64,000 nt of DNA from Polluticaenibacter yanchengensis (GCA_027854065.1 JAQGEF010000009.1:62001-126000); one strand, 5' to 3'; positions 48,417-57,052 are shown, counted from the first letter of the stretch. Notes: generated by a model from the sequence alone, not told the origin. Made by a program: numbers and translations.

Positions 48417-48794
48417 ATGATGAATATGTCAAAAGATAAACCATCCAGAAGGCAGGAAGAAATTGTAAATGCTTATTTCAGTTTTCTTAACTCCCACATC
48501 GAAAGTGTGATTAGTGGTGCAAGCAACGATTTTCTGCCGCTTAGCGAAATTGCGCATCAACTTCATATTTCCCATCAGCATCTTACTGATACGATAAAGC
48601 AGGCTAACGGACAACACCCATGCTATTATTACGACTTAAAAATTATTGAAGCAGCAAAAGAAATGCTGAAAGCTAGTGATAAAACTGTAACGGAAGTAGC
48701 ATATACGCTTACATATGATCCTTCTAACTTTTCAAAATTTTTCAAAAAAATAGTGGGTGTATCACCCGGAACCTGGCAAAGAGAAAATACATAA
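48417..48794 (+). CDS. AraC-family DNA-binding protein
   Basis: About 125 aa consisting only of an AraC-type helix-turn-helix domain: FLPLSEIAHQLHISHQHLTDTIKQANGQHPCYYYDLKI and IEAAKEMLKASDKTVTEVAYTLTYDPSNFSKFFKKIVGVSPGTWQRE. The usual N-terminal sensing domain is absent and the gene has no room for it upstream. Several ATG codons cluster at 48417-48428. It is followed 37 bp later by an SDR gene and probably regulates the cluster 48832-50468. Confidence 0.85.
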   Translation: MMNMSKDKPSRRQEEIVNAYFSFLNSHIESVISGASNDFLPLSEIAHQLHISHQHLTDTIKQANGQHPCYYYDLKIIEAAKEMLKASDKTVTEVAYTLTYDPSNFSKFFKKIVGVSPGTWQRENT

Positions 48795-48831
48795 TCCATT
48801 TTAAAATTTCATAACCATAAATACTTAAAAA

Positions 48832-49587
48832 ATGTCAAGAAACGATTTTAAAGACAAAGTAGTTTTAATAGCTGGCGGTGGTAAAAACCTTGGTGGTCTA
48901 TTATGCAGGGACATCGCGGCAAAAGGTGCTAAATTAGCGATCCACTACAATAGTGAAAGTTCTAAAGCGGAAGCTGAAGAAACATTAAAAGCAGTACAGA
49001 ATGCGGGTGCTGAAGGTTTTTTATTCCAGGGAGATCTTACAGATGTAAAAAACATTACAAAATTGTTTGATGAGACCATTGCCAGATTCGGTGGTATCGA
49101 TATTGCAATTAATACAGTTGGTAAAGTATTGAAGAAACCTTTCGGTGATACTTCTGAAGCTGAATATGACAGCATGAGCGACATTAACTCTAAAGTAGCG
49201 TACTTCTTCCTCCAGGAAGCTGGTAAAAAGCTAAATGACAATGGTAAAATCTGTACGATTGTTACTTCATTACTGGCTGCCTACACTGGCTTGTACTCTA
49301 CTTACGCAGGTATGAAAGCCCCGGTAGAACACTTCACCCGTGCAGCTTCTAAAGAGTTTGGAGCCAGAGGCATTTCTGTTACTGCTGTGGCACCTGGTCC
49401 GATGGATACGCCATTCTTCTATGGACAGGAAAGTACAGACGCAGTGGCATATCATAAATCCGCTTCGGCATTAGGTGGTCTTACAGACATAAAAGATATT
49501 GCACCGCTTGTAGAGTTCTTAGTAACTGACGGCTGGTGGATAACCGGTCAGACTATATTTGCCAACGGCGGTTATACTACCCGATAA
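48832..49587 (+). CDS. Short-chain dehydrogenase/reductase
   Basis: 251 aa SDR. The nucleotide-binding region IAGGGKNLGGLLCRDIA departs from TGxxxGxG but keeps the glycines. NTVGKV stands at the NNAG position. Catalytic Ser is in VTSLLAAYTG, and Tyr/Lys are in TYAGMKAPVEHF. The C-terminus WWITGQTIFANGGYTTR is typical. It is a cytoplasmic oxidoreductase, co-oriented with the upstream AraC-type regulator. Confidence 0.9.
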   Translation: MSRNDFKDKVVLIAGGGKNLGGLLCRDIAAKGAKLAIHYNSESSKAEAEETLKAVQNAGAEGFLFQGDLTDVKNITKLFDETIARFGGIDIAINTVGKVLKKPFGDTSEAEYDSMSDINSKVAYFFLQEAGKKLNDNGKICTIVTSLLAAYTGLYSTYAGMKAPVEHFTRAASKEFGARGISVTAVAPGPMDTPFFYGQESTDAVAYHKSASALGGLTDIKDIAPLVEFLVTDGWWITGQTIFANGGYTTR

Positions 49588-49607
49588 TTTGCAGTTAATA
49601 AGATTAT

Positions 49608-49646
49608 GACTGCTGAGTGGAAATGATTAACTTCCACTCAGCAGTC
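49608..49646. terminator. Perfect 15-bp hairpin
   Basis: GACTGCTGAGTGGAA (49608-49622) / TTCCACTCAGCAGTC (49632-49646), loop of 9. No T run follows, so it may be a terminator, an RNA-stability element, or both. Confidence 0.6.
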
Positions 49647-49675
49647 TAATTACAACAACTAAAACCATCGCGCTT

Positions 49676-50035
49676 ATGACTCTTAAAATTATTAATACTA
49701 TCCTGATACTCATTGCCATATTTATGGGTTTAAAGCAGGGATATGCCATGGCCAGCGGTAAGCCTGAAATGCTTGACCTTTTCAGTAAATGGGGCTTTAG
49801 TAAAAATGCTGTAGCTATCAATGGTATTATTACGATGATTGCAGCCGTTATGATTGCCTTTCCAAAAACATTTATCTGGGGTAATTTCCTGATGGCGGCA
49901 GGTATACTTATGCTGATCTGTTTTCATATGCGTGATAAAAACCTAAACGGGGTAATGCTGGAACTGCCGTTTTTAGCGCTTAATTTAATCATTATTTATT
50001 TACAGTACCCTTTGCCTTTAAAGGCGACTCATTAA
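49676..50035 (+). CDS. DoxX-like small membrane protein
   Basis: 119 aa with four predicted membrane segments (IINTILILIAIFMGL, INGIITMIAAVMIAF, NFLMAAGILMLICF and LPFLALNLIIIYLQY), the size and hydrophobic layout of the DoxX-like family. No catalytic residues are recognised. Its neighbours are an SDR upstream and the NTF2-like protein 10 bp downstream, so it probably belongs to the same transcript. Its role may be in redox or stress response, as for other DoxX proteins; this is inference from family. Confidence 0.75.
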   Translation: MTLKIINTILILIAIFMGLKQGYAMASGKPEMLDLFSKWGFSKNAVAINGIITMIAAVMIAFPKTFIWGNFLMAAGILMLICFHMRDKNLNGVMLELPFLALNLIIIYLQYPLPLKATH

Positions 50036-50045
50036 ACGCTGTTTT

Positions 50046-50468
50046 ATGAAAGTGAGTATTATTTTAGTTGTAATAATATCTTTATCAGTTAATGGCATTA
50101 TGGCACAAAAAACTGCTAAACAATCAAATTCTAAATCTATTAAAATGGACTTTTCTAAAATAACCAATAAAGAAGTTAAGCAAGCACTTGAGGCATTGGA
50201 AGAGAATAATAAGGAGGCATGGTTTGCATTATTTACCGATGATGCAAAATTTACGGACGATGGCAGGGCTATGGATTTCAAATCTTTTTTTAATAACGCT
50301 TTTAGCAAAAAAGAGAAATTCCTTGCTATTGAAAAAGTTGAAAATGACAGTAAAGATATCACGGGTAATTTTTATGCCGGCCAATGGGGTACATTTAAAG
50401 TCTTTTTCAGGTTCCGCCAGAACGCAGATGGAAAATTCCACCAGTTGGATATCGGGCAAGCGAAATAA
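50046..50468 (+). CDS. Secreted NTF2-like/SnoaL-type protein
   Basis: 140 aa. A signal peptide (MKVSIILVVIISLSVNGIMA|Q) and a SnoaL/NTF2-like cone: ALEENNKEAWFALFTDDAKFTDDGRAMDF followed by YAGQWGTFKVFFRFRQNADGKFHQLDIGQ. It is predicted to be exported to the periplasm or surface. The gene is separated from the DoxX-like gene by 10 bp. A terminator follows. The function is not known; such proteins bind small molecules or catalyse simple isomerisations. Confidence 0.8.
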   Translation: MKVSIILVVIISLSVNGIMAQKTAKQSNSKSIKMDFSKITNKEVKQALEALEENNKEAWFALFTDDAKFTDDGRAMDFKSFFNNAFSKKEKFLAIEKVENDSKDITGNFYAGQWGTFKVFFRFRQNADGKFHQLDIGQAK

Positions 50469-50533
50469 TAGTGAGTGATTCAAATTAATGACCTCTCTGT
50501 TTGAAAATAAGTAACCGGAATTTAATGGCCGGT

Positions 50534-50584
50534 AAAAGCACAACCAACGTTTCCTGTACAAAGAACGGCTGTTGTGCTTTTTGA
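50534..50584 (+). terminator. Terminator of the AraC/SDR/DoxX/NTF2 cluster
   Basis: AAAAGCACAAC (50534-50544) / GTTGTGCTTTT (50571-50581) perfect 11-bp stem, T run. Confidence 0.75.
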
Positions 50585-50715
50585 ATTGGATATAAAACAG
50601 CTCCGGAATATCCGTTTATCAACAGTAACCGCCCTAAAAATACAATTCTTCCTGTTTCCTGCCTGCATCCCTCTAACCTGCATCCGTATAATGTAATAAT
50701 TAAATATAATTCAGC

Positions 50716-50749
50716 TTTGCTTAAGTATTTACGAAAACGCTTACCTTAG
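50716..50749 (+). promoter_or_regulatory. Promoter of fbaA
   Basis: TTTG at 50716-50719, 22 bp spacer, TACCTTAG (one mismatch to TAnnTTTG) at 50742-50749; ATG 50800. Confidence 0.5.
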
Positions 50750-50799
50750 CACTTAAGAAACTTGATTACTGAATTTATAAAAACTATAAGACTTTTAAA

Positions 50800-51867
50800 A
50801 TGGGCAAATTTTCAAGTGGCGTATTACATGGCGCCGAGCTAGAAGCATTATATAACGATGCTAAAGCGAATGGTTATGCATTACCTGCAGTAAATACTAT
50901 TGGCACTAACAGCATTAATGCAACTTTAGAAACTGCTGCTAAACTAAACTCTCCCGTTATTGTTCAATTTTCTAATGGCGGTGCACAATTTATAGCCGGT
51001 AAAGGAATGCCTAACGATCAGTTACAAGGTAATATCCGTGGTGCTATTTCCGGTGCGTTACATATACATAATGTTGCTAAATATTATGGCGTTCCTGTGG
51101 TTTTACATACTGACCATGCTGCTAAGAAATGGGTACCATGGGTAAATGGCATGATCGATTTCGGTGAGCAATTTTTTAAAGAAAAGGGACAGCCTTTATT
51201 CAGTTCTCATATGCTGGACCTGAGCGAAGAACCGATAAAAGAAAACATAGAAACATCTGTTGAAGTGTTCAAACGTATGAAACCACTTGGTATGGGTATC
51301 GAAATTGAATTGGGTGTTACCGGTGGTGAAGAAGATGGTGTTGATAACAGCGATGTAGAGAATCATAAACTATATACCCAACCGGAAGAAGTGGCTTATG
51401 CTTATGAAGAATTGAAGAAAGTAGGTGACCTGTTTACAATTGCCGCTGCTTTTGGAAATGTTCACGGTGTTTATAAACCGGGTAACGTTGAATTACGTCC
51501 TGAAATTCTGCATAATTCCCAGGTTTATATACAGGAAAAATACGGACTGCCGGAAAAACCTGTTTATTTTGTATTCCACGGCGGAAGTGGTTCCCCTCAA
51601 CACCAGATCCGTGAAGCTATCGGATATGGCGCTATCAAAATGAATATTGATACGGATTTACAATGGGCTTTCTGGGATGGCATCAAAGGTTTTTACAATA
51701 CTAACCACGATTATTTACAGGGGCAATTAGGGAACCCTAAAGGACCTGATGCGCCTAACAAGAAATATTATGATCCGCGCGTTTGGTTACGTGAGGCTGA
51801 AGTAAGTTTTAGCAAACGCCTGGAAATTGCTTTTGAAGACTTAAATTGTATTAACAGGAATGCTTAA
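50800..51867 (+). CDS. fbaA: Class II fructose-bisphosphate aldolase
   Basis: 355 aa, the usual size for the FbaA type. It interconverts fructose-1,6-bisphosphate with glyceraldehyde-3-phosphate and DHAP in the cytoplasm, using Zn2+. Metal ligands are in VVLHTDHAAK, ELGVTGGEEDGVD, NVHGVYKPG and FVFHGGSGS; KMNIDTDLQWAFW supplies the phosphate-binding Asn-Asp region. A short promoter and a strong terminator suggest a single-gene transcript. Confidence 0.97.
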   Translation: MGKFSSGVLHGAELEALYNDAKANGYALPAVNTIGTNSINATLETAAKLNSPVIVQFSNGGAQFIAGKGMPNDQLQGNIRGAISGALHIHNVAKYYGVPVVLHTDHAAKKWVPWVNGMIDFGEQFFKEKGQPLFSSHMLDLSEEPIKENIETSVEVFKRMKPLGMGIEIELGVTGGEEDGVDNSDVENHKLYTQPEEVAYAYEELKKVGDLFTIAAAFGNVHGVYKPGNVELRPEILHNSQVYIQEKYGLPEKPVYFVFHGGSGSPQHQIREAIGYGAIKMNIDTDLQWAFWDGIKGFYNTNHDYLQGQLGNPKGPDAPNKKYYDPRVWLREAEVSFSKRLEIAFEDLNCINRNA

Positions 51868-51890
51868 TTGAAGCAGTTAATCATTTTTAG

Positions 51891-51926
51891 AAGAGCAGAT
51901 TCGATGTATTGAATCTGCTCTTTTTG
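51891..51926 (+). terminator. Terminator of fbaA
   Basis: 12-bp perfect stem AAGAGCAGATTC / GAATCTGCTCTT, eight-base loop, T run. Confidence 0.9.
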
Positions 51927-52086
51927 ATTTATGGAGTAGGTGTATATCTTATCACCTGAGATGTGAGACGAATGGTGCATCATAACGGGCGGGATTGAAT
52001 ACATGAATTAAACTCAATACTTATTGATGATTAAATCACTCTATCCTGTACAACTAGGTACATGACAAAAAAAGCATAATTGTTTT

Positions 52087-52195
52087 ATGCGGCAGGGATA
52101 GTAGTAAAGTACCCCACAGGCGGCATAAGTGGTAAGAAATGGCGAAGCCTGCAATGCCGGATTGCCGCCGAGGAGTACTTACGGATAGCCCGGCA
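52087..52195 (+). ncRNA. Putative structured RNA, copy B
   Basis: CAGGGATAGTAGTAAAGTACCCC (52093 onward) and GAGTACTTACGGATAGCCCGGC (52174 onward) share the sequence of copy A at the two loop sides. The connecting helix is different: AGTAC with GTACT, and GGCGGCA with TGCCGCC. Copy B has no credible open frame. It is followed by a bidirectional terminator (52243-52272), which could end this transcript. It may belong to the 6S-like class; strand assumed. Confidence 0.5.
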
Positions 52196-52242
52196 CCAGG
52201 CGAAAATGGTACAGATGAGTATTTACGCAAGATACAGGCATT

Positions 52243-52272
52243 AAAAAGGGCAGCCTGGCGGCCGCCCTTTTT
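52243..52272. terminator. Bidirectional terminator prfA / putative RNA B
   Basis: AAAAAGGGCAGCC (52243-52255) / GGCCGCCCTTTTT (52260-52272), one mismatch, A and T runs on both ends so usable in both directions. Confidence 0.8.
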
Positions 52273-52289
52273 AAAAAATATCTGATCAA

Positions 52290-53354
52290 TTAGCTCATAT
52301 TTGCCATTTTCTCGGCATTTTCCACTAATTGTAATTGTTCAATAAAATCATCTATTTCACCGCCTACGACAGCATCTAAATTATAAGATGTCAGGTTGAT
52401 ACGATGATCGGTAACGCGGCCCTGGGGCCAGTTGTATGTACGGATTTTAGCACTTCTGTCACCGGTACTTACAAGGGTTTTACGCTGACGGGAAATTTCT
52501 TCTTCATGCTTACGTACTTGTTCTTCGTACAGTTTGGTGCGCATCATATCGAATGCTTTCTCACGGTTGGCCAACTGTGAACGCTCGGTTTGGCACATTA
52601 CAACGGTTCCTGTTGGGATATGCGTAAGAATCACTTTGGTTTCTACTTTATTTACGTTCTGTCCACCAGCACCACCGCTTCGGGCAGTATCCATTTTTAC
52701 ATCGGCAGGGTTCAGCTCAAAATCAACTTCCTCCGCTTCCGGCATTACTGCTACAGTAGCGGCACTGGTATGTACGCGGCCCTGGGTTTCGGTATTCGGC
52801 ACGCGCTGTACGCGGTGTACACCACTTTCAAACTTAAGTGTTCCGTAAACGTCTTCGCCCTGGATCTCTACCACTACCTCTTTATAACCGCCAACGGTAC
52901 CTTCGCTTTCGCTTACTACCTGGGCTTTCCATCCCTTCTTATTGGCATAACGGAGATACATTTCCAATAAATCGCCGGCAAATAAGCTGGCCTCATCCCC
53001 TCCGGTGCCTGCACGGATTTCCAGAATGGCATTTTTATCATCCTGGGGATCTTTAGGAATCAGTAATTTTTTAAGGATGGCTTCCAGTTCCGCTTCTTTT
53101 TCTTCTAATGCCGGCAATTCTTCCTTGGCAAGCTCCCGCATGTCCGTATCCGGACCATTCAGTAATTCTTTGCTGAATTCTATTTCGCCCAAAACTTTTA
53201 CGTATTGTTCGTACGGCTGCACAATTCTTTCAAGCTGCTTGTATTCTTTACTGAGCTTGCTGAATTCTTTTACATTGCTAACTATTTCGGGATTTGTCAG
53301 GGCTATTCCAACCTGCTCAAACCGACCTTTAATAGCTTCTAATTTATCTAACAT
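52290..53354 (-). CDS. prfA: Peptide chain release factor 1
   Basis: About 355 aa from ATG 53354 ([12 protein letters not shown]). It recognises UAA and UAG in the ribosome. The catalytic GGQ stands in [17 protein letters not shown]. The PxT codon-recognition tripeptide is PNT in [14 protein letters not shown]. The alternative start at 53423 is rejected because a -7 box (53401-53394 on the minus strand) lies within that extension, and the extra 23 residues are not family sequence. It diverges from the M16 homologue. Confidence 0.96.
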   Translation of the reverse strand: MLDKLEAIKGRFEQVGIALTNPEIVSNVKEFSKLSKEYKQLERIVQPYEQYVKVLGEIEFSKELLNGPDTDMRELAKEELPALEEKEAELEAILKKLLIPKDPQDDKNAILEIRAGTGGDEASLFAGDLLEMYLRYANKKGWKAQVVSESEGTVGGYKEVVVEIQGEDVYGTLKFESGVHRVQRVPNTETQGRVHTSAATVAVMPEAEEVDFELNPADVKMDTARSGGAGGQNVNKVETKVILTHIPTGTVVMCQTERSQLANREKAFDMMRTKLYEEQVRKHEEEISRQRKTLVSTGDRSAKIRTYNWPQGRVTDHRINLTSYNLDAVVGGEIDDFIEQLQLVENAEKMANMS

Positions 53355-53393
53355 AAAATTGTTTCTAATATAAGCCTGATGGCTTGAAGTGTG

Positions 53394-53401
53394 CAAAGTT
53401 A
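53394..53401 (-). promoter_or_regulatory. -7 box TAACTTTG of prfA
   Basis: Reads TAACTTTG on the minus strand, about 40 nt before the ATG at 53354. Confidence 0.45.
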
Positions 53402-53451
53402 ATGTTTGCGAAGTTGTTTGCATAAAAAAAGTATAGAAACGACATTTGATG

Positions 53452-53459
53452 TAGATTTG
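53452..53459 (+). promoter_or_regulatory. -7 box TAGATTTG of the M16 gene
   Basis: An exact TAnnTTTG match 22 nt before the ATG at 53482, giving a short leader. Confidence 0.45.
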
Positions 53460-53481
53460 ACGCCAGATAAATTAAACCAAA

Positions 53482-54765
53482 ATGGTAGACAGAAAAACAG
53501 CGCCATCTATAAAAAACGCAGTAGATTTTAATATACAGTTGCAGCCATACCAAAAATTCACGCTTAAAAACGGCATAAATGTGTACGTAATAGATGCCGG
53601 TGTGGAAGAGGTGATACAATTGGAATGGATATTTATGGCGGGTAACCGTTACGAAACCAAAAACCTGGTGGCGGCTGCTACCAATCACTTACTAAAGAAT
53701 GGTACTCAACAATATTCGGCGTTTGATATTAATGAACATTTTGAGTTTTACGGCAGTTTTTTAAACAGGGCGTGTTATAATGAAACGGCATCCCTGAGCC
53801 TGCATAGTATGAGTAAGCACCTGGACCATTTATTACCAATGGTAGCTGAGGTATTGACAAATGCAACGTTCCCTCAATCTGAGCTGGATATTTTTGTGCA
53901 AAACAGCAAACAGCGCTTAAGTGTTAACCTGCAGAAATCTGATTTTGTGGCAAGCAGGGAAATTGAGAAGATCATTTATGGTGCGGACCATCCTTATGGC
54001 AAATACAGCAGTGCCGAAGCTTACGACGCTTTAACCGTTAATGACCTTAAAGCTTATTATGAACAATACTATAAAAACGGGGACTGCATGATTTTTATGG
54101 CGGGAAAAGTGCCTGCCAATGCGCTGGATCTGCTGGAAAAATACTTCGGCAGCCTTACTCTGACTAACCCTGTAATTGTGGTGAATGATGAATATACTGA
54201 ACCTGCTCAAAAACCGTACGAAGAAGATATCGCGGTAGATAAGGACGGGGTTCAGGCATCTATCCGGCTGGCACAGAACTTCCCTAACAGGCTACACCCT
54301 GATTTTAAAGAGGTACAGGTACTGAATACTTTGCTTGGCGGCTATTTTGGCAGCAGGCTGATGAGTAATATCCGTGAGGAGAAAGGCTATACTTACGGCA
54401 TACATAGTTATATTCAGGCGCGCAAAACACAGAGCGCATGGATGATCAGTACAGAAGCGGGCAGGGATGTTGCGGCTGCCACTATACAGGAAGTGTATAA
54501 TGAAATGGCGATCTTAAGAAATGAGCTGGTGGATGATGAGGAATTAATGCTGGTTAAAAACTATATACTGGGTTCTTTACTGGGTGACCTGGAAGGGCCG
54601 TTCCAGATTATTAACCGGTGGAAAAGCTATATTCTGAATGGTGTGGGCAATGATTATTTTTATGAATCCATAAAAACAATTAAGGAGATAACCCCGCAAC
54701 GATTACAGGAACTGGCATTTAAATATTTATGGCCGGAGAAGTTTTATAAACTGGTGGTAGTGTAA
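53482..54765 (+). CDS. M16 (insulinase-like) peptidase homologue, predicted inactive
   Basis: 427 aa with the two-domain M16 fold: FTLKNGINVYVID, FEFYGSFLNRACYNETASLSL, IEKIIYGADHPYGKYSSAEAY and in the C-terminal half FGSRLMSNIREEKGYTYGIHS. At the position of the zinc motif HxxEH (usual GLAHFLEHMLFKGT) the sequence is AAATNHLLKNGT. The first His and the catalytic Glu are missing, so zinc-dependent cleavage is not expected. It has no signal peptide. Inactive M16 proteins usually pair with active partners; none is encoded next to it here. Confidence 0.88.
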   Translation: MVDRKTAPSIKNAVDFNIQLQPYQKFTLKNGINVYVIDAGVEEVIQLEWIFMAGNRYETKNLVAAATNHLLKNGTQQYSAFDINEHFEFYGSFLNRACYNETASLSLHSMSKHLDHLLPMVAEVLTNATFPQSELDIFVQNSKQRLSVNLQKSDFVASREIEKIIYGADHPYGKYSSAEAYDALTVNDLKAYYEQYYKNGDCMIFMAGKVPANALDLLEKYFGSLTLTNPVIVVNDEYTEPAQKPYEEDIAVDKDGVQASIRLAQNFPNRLHPDFKEVQVLNTLLGGYFGSRLMSNIREEKGYTYGIHSYIQARKTQSAWMISTEAGRDVAAATIQEVYNEMAILRNELVDDEELMLVKNYILGSLLGDLEGPFQIINRWKSYILNGVGNDYFYESIKTIKEITPQRLQELAFKYLWPEKFYKLVVV

Positions 54766-54770
54766 AGGAT

Positions 54771-54815
54771 AGTAAAAAGTGAGTTGTGAAAAGTATTCAC
54801 AACTCACTTTTTACT
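54771..54815. terminator. Bidirectional terminator between the M16 gene and the OmpR-type regulator
   Basis: Perfect inverted repeat of about 20 bp (54771-54790 and 54796-54815), starting GTAAAAAGTGAG and ending CTCACTTTTTAC, loop of five; suits the two converging genes. Confidence 0.9.
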
Positions 54816-54841
54816 TCTTACATTTTACGCTCTTTTCTAAC

Positions 54842-55528
54842 TTAAGTCACAAATCGGTACCCAATACCTTTAATGGTTAATATTTCTAATTCCGTATCTT
54901 CTTTTATATAGCCCCGAAGTTTGGTAATATAAACATCCAGGTTGCGACTGTTGAAATAACTGTCATTACCCCAGATCGCATTCAGCAGATCGCGCCTGTC
55001 TATAATTTCATTCCTGTTTTTGAATAAATAACGTAATAATTCCGCTTCCCTGTAGGATAGTTTCCTGTTTTCACCAAAACCGCTCAATACCTGGCGGGAT
55101 ACATTGAATGTATATTTTCCAAAACTAAAATGCTCTGCATCATTCTGTTCCTGCTTATTGGTTTTTCCTGTCAGGTTTAGCAAATTGCCTATGCGGGCAA
55201 TCAGTTCTTCCATGCTAAAGGGCTTTTTCAAATAATCGTTTGCGCCAATGGCAAAACCTTGTAATACATCTGTTGTATTTGACTTGGCGGTTAAAAACAA
55301 CACCGGCATCTGGGGGTTCTGCTGTTTGATGCCTTCTGCAATTTCGAAGCCGTCTTTATTGGGCAACATGATATCCAATACACAAATATCCGGCTGTACT
55401 GTTTTGTACAGGCCCAGTACTTTATTGCCATCGGTTTCCATATACACATCAAAACCCTTGCTTTCTAAGGTCTCTTTTACTATCTTACCCAAAAAAGGCT
55501 CATCTTCAACGTATAATATTTTCACCAT
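54842..55528 (-). CDS. OmpR-family response regulator
   Basis: 228 aa. The receiver domain has acidic E8-D9-E10, phosphoacceptor D52 (ICVLDIMLPNKDGFE), T in LFLTAKS and K in NDYLKKPFSMEELIARI. The C-terminal winged helix contains LSYREAELLRYLFKNRNEIIDRRDLLNAIWGNDSYFNSRNLDVYITKLRGYI, with the wing ILTIKGIGYRFVT. No histidine kinase is adjacent. A cytoplasmic transcription factor; the upstream spacer has TTGCAAAT direct repeats near 55540-55565 that could be its own sites. Confidence 0.94.
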   Translation of the reverse strand: MVKILYVEDEPFLGKIVKETLESKGFDVYMETDGNKVLGLYKTVQPDICVLDIMLPNKDGFEIAEGIKQQNPQMPVLFLTAKSNTTDVLQGFAIGANDYLKKPFSMEELIARIGNLLNLTGKTNKQEQNDAEHFSFGKYTFNVSRQVLSGFGENRKLSYREAELLRYLFKNRNEIIDRRDLLNAIWGNDSYFNSRNLDVYITKLRGYIKEDTELEILTIKGIGYRFVT

Positions 55529-55710
55529 ATTTTGTTTGTTTTAATTTGCAACTATTTGCAATTATTACCAATATTACAAAGTTATTGTCAGTTGAAACAC
55601 TTATCGTTAATTTAGGTTATTAATCACAAATCTGTGTATGGCAGCCTGTAGTTTTAACATTATGTAATAAAAGTGTAACAAACACTGTTCGTTACATTTA
55701 ACAGAGGCTA

Positions 55711-55741
55711 TTTGACCAAGGTATTGTTTTTGTTATATTTG
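55711..55741 (+). promoter_or_regulatory. Perfect Bacteroidota promoter, TTTG-N19-TATATTTG
   Basis: TTTG at 55711-55714 and TATATTTG at 55734-55741, exact consensus and spacing. The start codon GTG lies only five nucleotides after the -7 box, so the mRNA would be leaderless or nearly so. Confidence 0.75.
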
Positions 55742-55745
55742 TAAT

Positions 55746-56528
55746 GTGGAAAAAACAGGCTCATTAGAAATCAGAATTACAGGTTCCAAAGGCAACCTGG
55801 AGCTTTCTCCTGATAATTATGATATTCGGGATATTATAATTATGCTTGAAAATGTCGAAAACCTGCTTTATGCCGGGGATAAGAAAGACAGACCAATAAT
55901 TAGTTACAAGATTGAAGAAGGATCTGTTAAACACATTTTCACTACTTCCATGCAGTTCATTATTGGTTTTAATGCAATTATCGGACAGGTAGCTCAATCT
56001 CAGAATATAGACTTTCTTGATATCAAGACTGCCAAAGCATTTGAGAACATTCAAAATATTGCAACAAAAAAAGACTATACTTTCAGCATAAAAACATCTC
56101 TTGACAATACCAATGAAGTAAGACTTGATACATCAACCCGCTTTTACAGGACTGAAGCAATTTGGGCTGATGCAGAATTTTACTTTTATGGTAAAATTAC
56201 TAATGCCGGTGGAAAAGATAAAGCAAATATTCATTTATCAACAGAAGAATACGGAAGCATTAAAATTGAAACGCCGAAGGATTTCTTAGAGGGATATGAA
56301 GATAATTTATTGTATAAAACATTTGGTATCCGTGCAACAGGCAAACAGCATTCTGAAACTGGTGAAATAGACAAATCAACACTTGTATTTATTGAGTTAA
56401 TTGATTACCAGCCAAAGTACGATGAACCCTATTTGCAAACGCTAAGAGAGAATGCAAAGAAAAACTGGCTTCATGCGATTAACCCTGATGATTGGTTAAA
56501 AGAAATAAGAGAAGGTTATGATACATAA
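55746..56528 (+). CDS. Conserved-looking protein of unknown function paired with a PIN protein
   Basis: 260 aa from GTG 55746. It opens with a beta-rich segment (SLEIRITGSKGNLELSPDNYDIRDIIIML), an acidic helix (ENVENLLYAGD) and IISYKIEEGSVKHIF. The C-terminal part contains KDFLEGYEDNLLYKTFGIRATGKQ and ends KNWLHAINPDDWLKEIREGYD. No signal peptide, membrane segment or catalytic motif is seen. The reading frame overlaps the next gene by 11 bp (ATGATACATAAA region), so the two are translationally coupled. I do not recognise the family. It could be an antitoxin-like partner or a specificity protein for the PIN nuclease, but at 260 aa it is much larger than a typical antitoxin. Confidence 0.75.
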   Translation: MEKTGSLEIRITGSKGNLELSPDNYDIRDIIIMLENVENLLYAGDKKDRPIISYKIEEGSVKHIFTTSMQFIIGFNAIIGQVAQSQNIDFLDIKTAKAFENIQNIATKKDYTFSIKTSLDNTNEVRLDTSTRFYRTEAIWADAEFYFYGKITNAGGKDKANIHLSTEEYGSIKIETPKDFLEGYEDNLLYKTFGIRATGKQHSETGEIDKSTLVFIELIDYQPKYDEPYLQTLRENAKKNWLHAINPDDWLKEIREGYDT

Positions 56529-57006
56529 AAACGCTGTTCTACTTGATACAAGCTTCTTTCTTCGTTTTCTAAACGACAATGATCCGCTATTCAAAAGTGC
56601 AGATGGTTATTTTCGTTACTTTTTGCAGAAAGAAATTGACATGTTAATTTCTACAGTTAGCATCGCAGAATATTGTATTGGTGGTAATATTCACGAACTG
56701 CCATTGAAAAACCTTCAAATTGTTCCATTCAACCTTAATCATGCTCAACAAACGGGTGAATTTGCACGGATTGCCTTCATGGAAAGAGCCAAAGGTAGTT
56801 TACAAATAAGCCAAAGGAAAATTATTCCTAACGATACTAAACTTTTTGCACAGGCACATTGTGAAAAATTTACTGAATTATATCTCTCATCTGATACCGA
56901 AAGTTTAAAAGTTTACAATTCGATTAAGGAAAAAGTAAATCTAAAATTCAGATTTATTGACCTTAATATACCTCACTACCAAGCATTCGGACTACTTGAA
57001 TTGTAG
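56518..57006 (+). CDS. PIN-domain ribonuclease-like protein
   Basis: 162 aa PIN fold. Acidic metal-site candidates are Asp10 (AVLLDTSFFL), Glu51 (SIAEYC), an Asp near 106 (IPNDTKLFAQAHC) and an Asp near 126 (SSDTES), in the order of a PIN active site. Its start codon lies inside the preceding gene. PIN proteins in such coupled pairs are usually toxins that cut RNA, held in check by their partner. Here the order, the large first gene and the leaderless promoter make it unusual. Confidence 0.8.
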   Translation: MIHKNAVLLDTSFFLRFLNDNDPLFKSADGYFRYFLQKEIDMLISTVSIAEYCIGGNIHELPLKNLQIVPFNLNHAQQTGEFARIAFMERAKGSLQISQRKIIPNDTKLFAQAHCEKFTELYLSSDTESLKVYNSIKEKVNLKFRFIDLNIPHYQAFGLLEL

Positions 57007-57052
57007 AGTAAAGTATTATTGTTCTAAATTGCATTACAATTAGCTCAAATAA

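Noticed and set aside
53355..53423. Longer prfA start at 53423
   Set aside because: The extra residues are not part of the family and include a -7 box.
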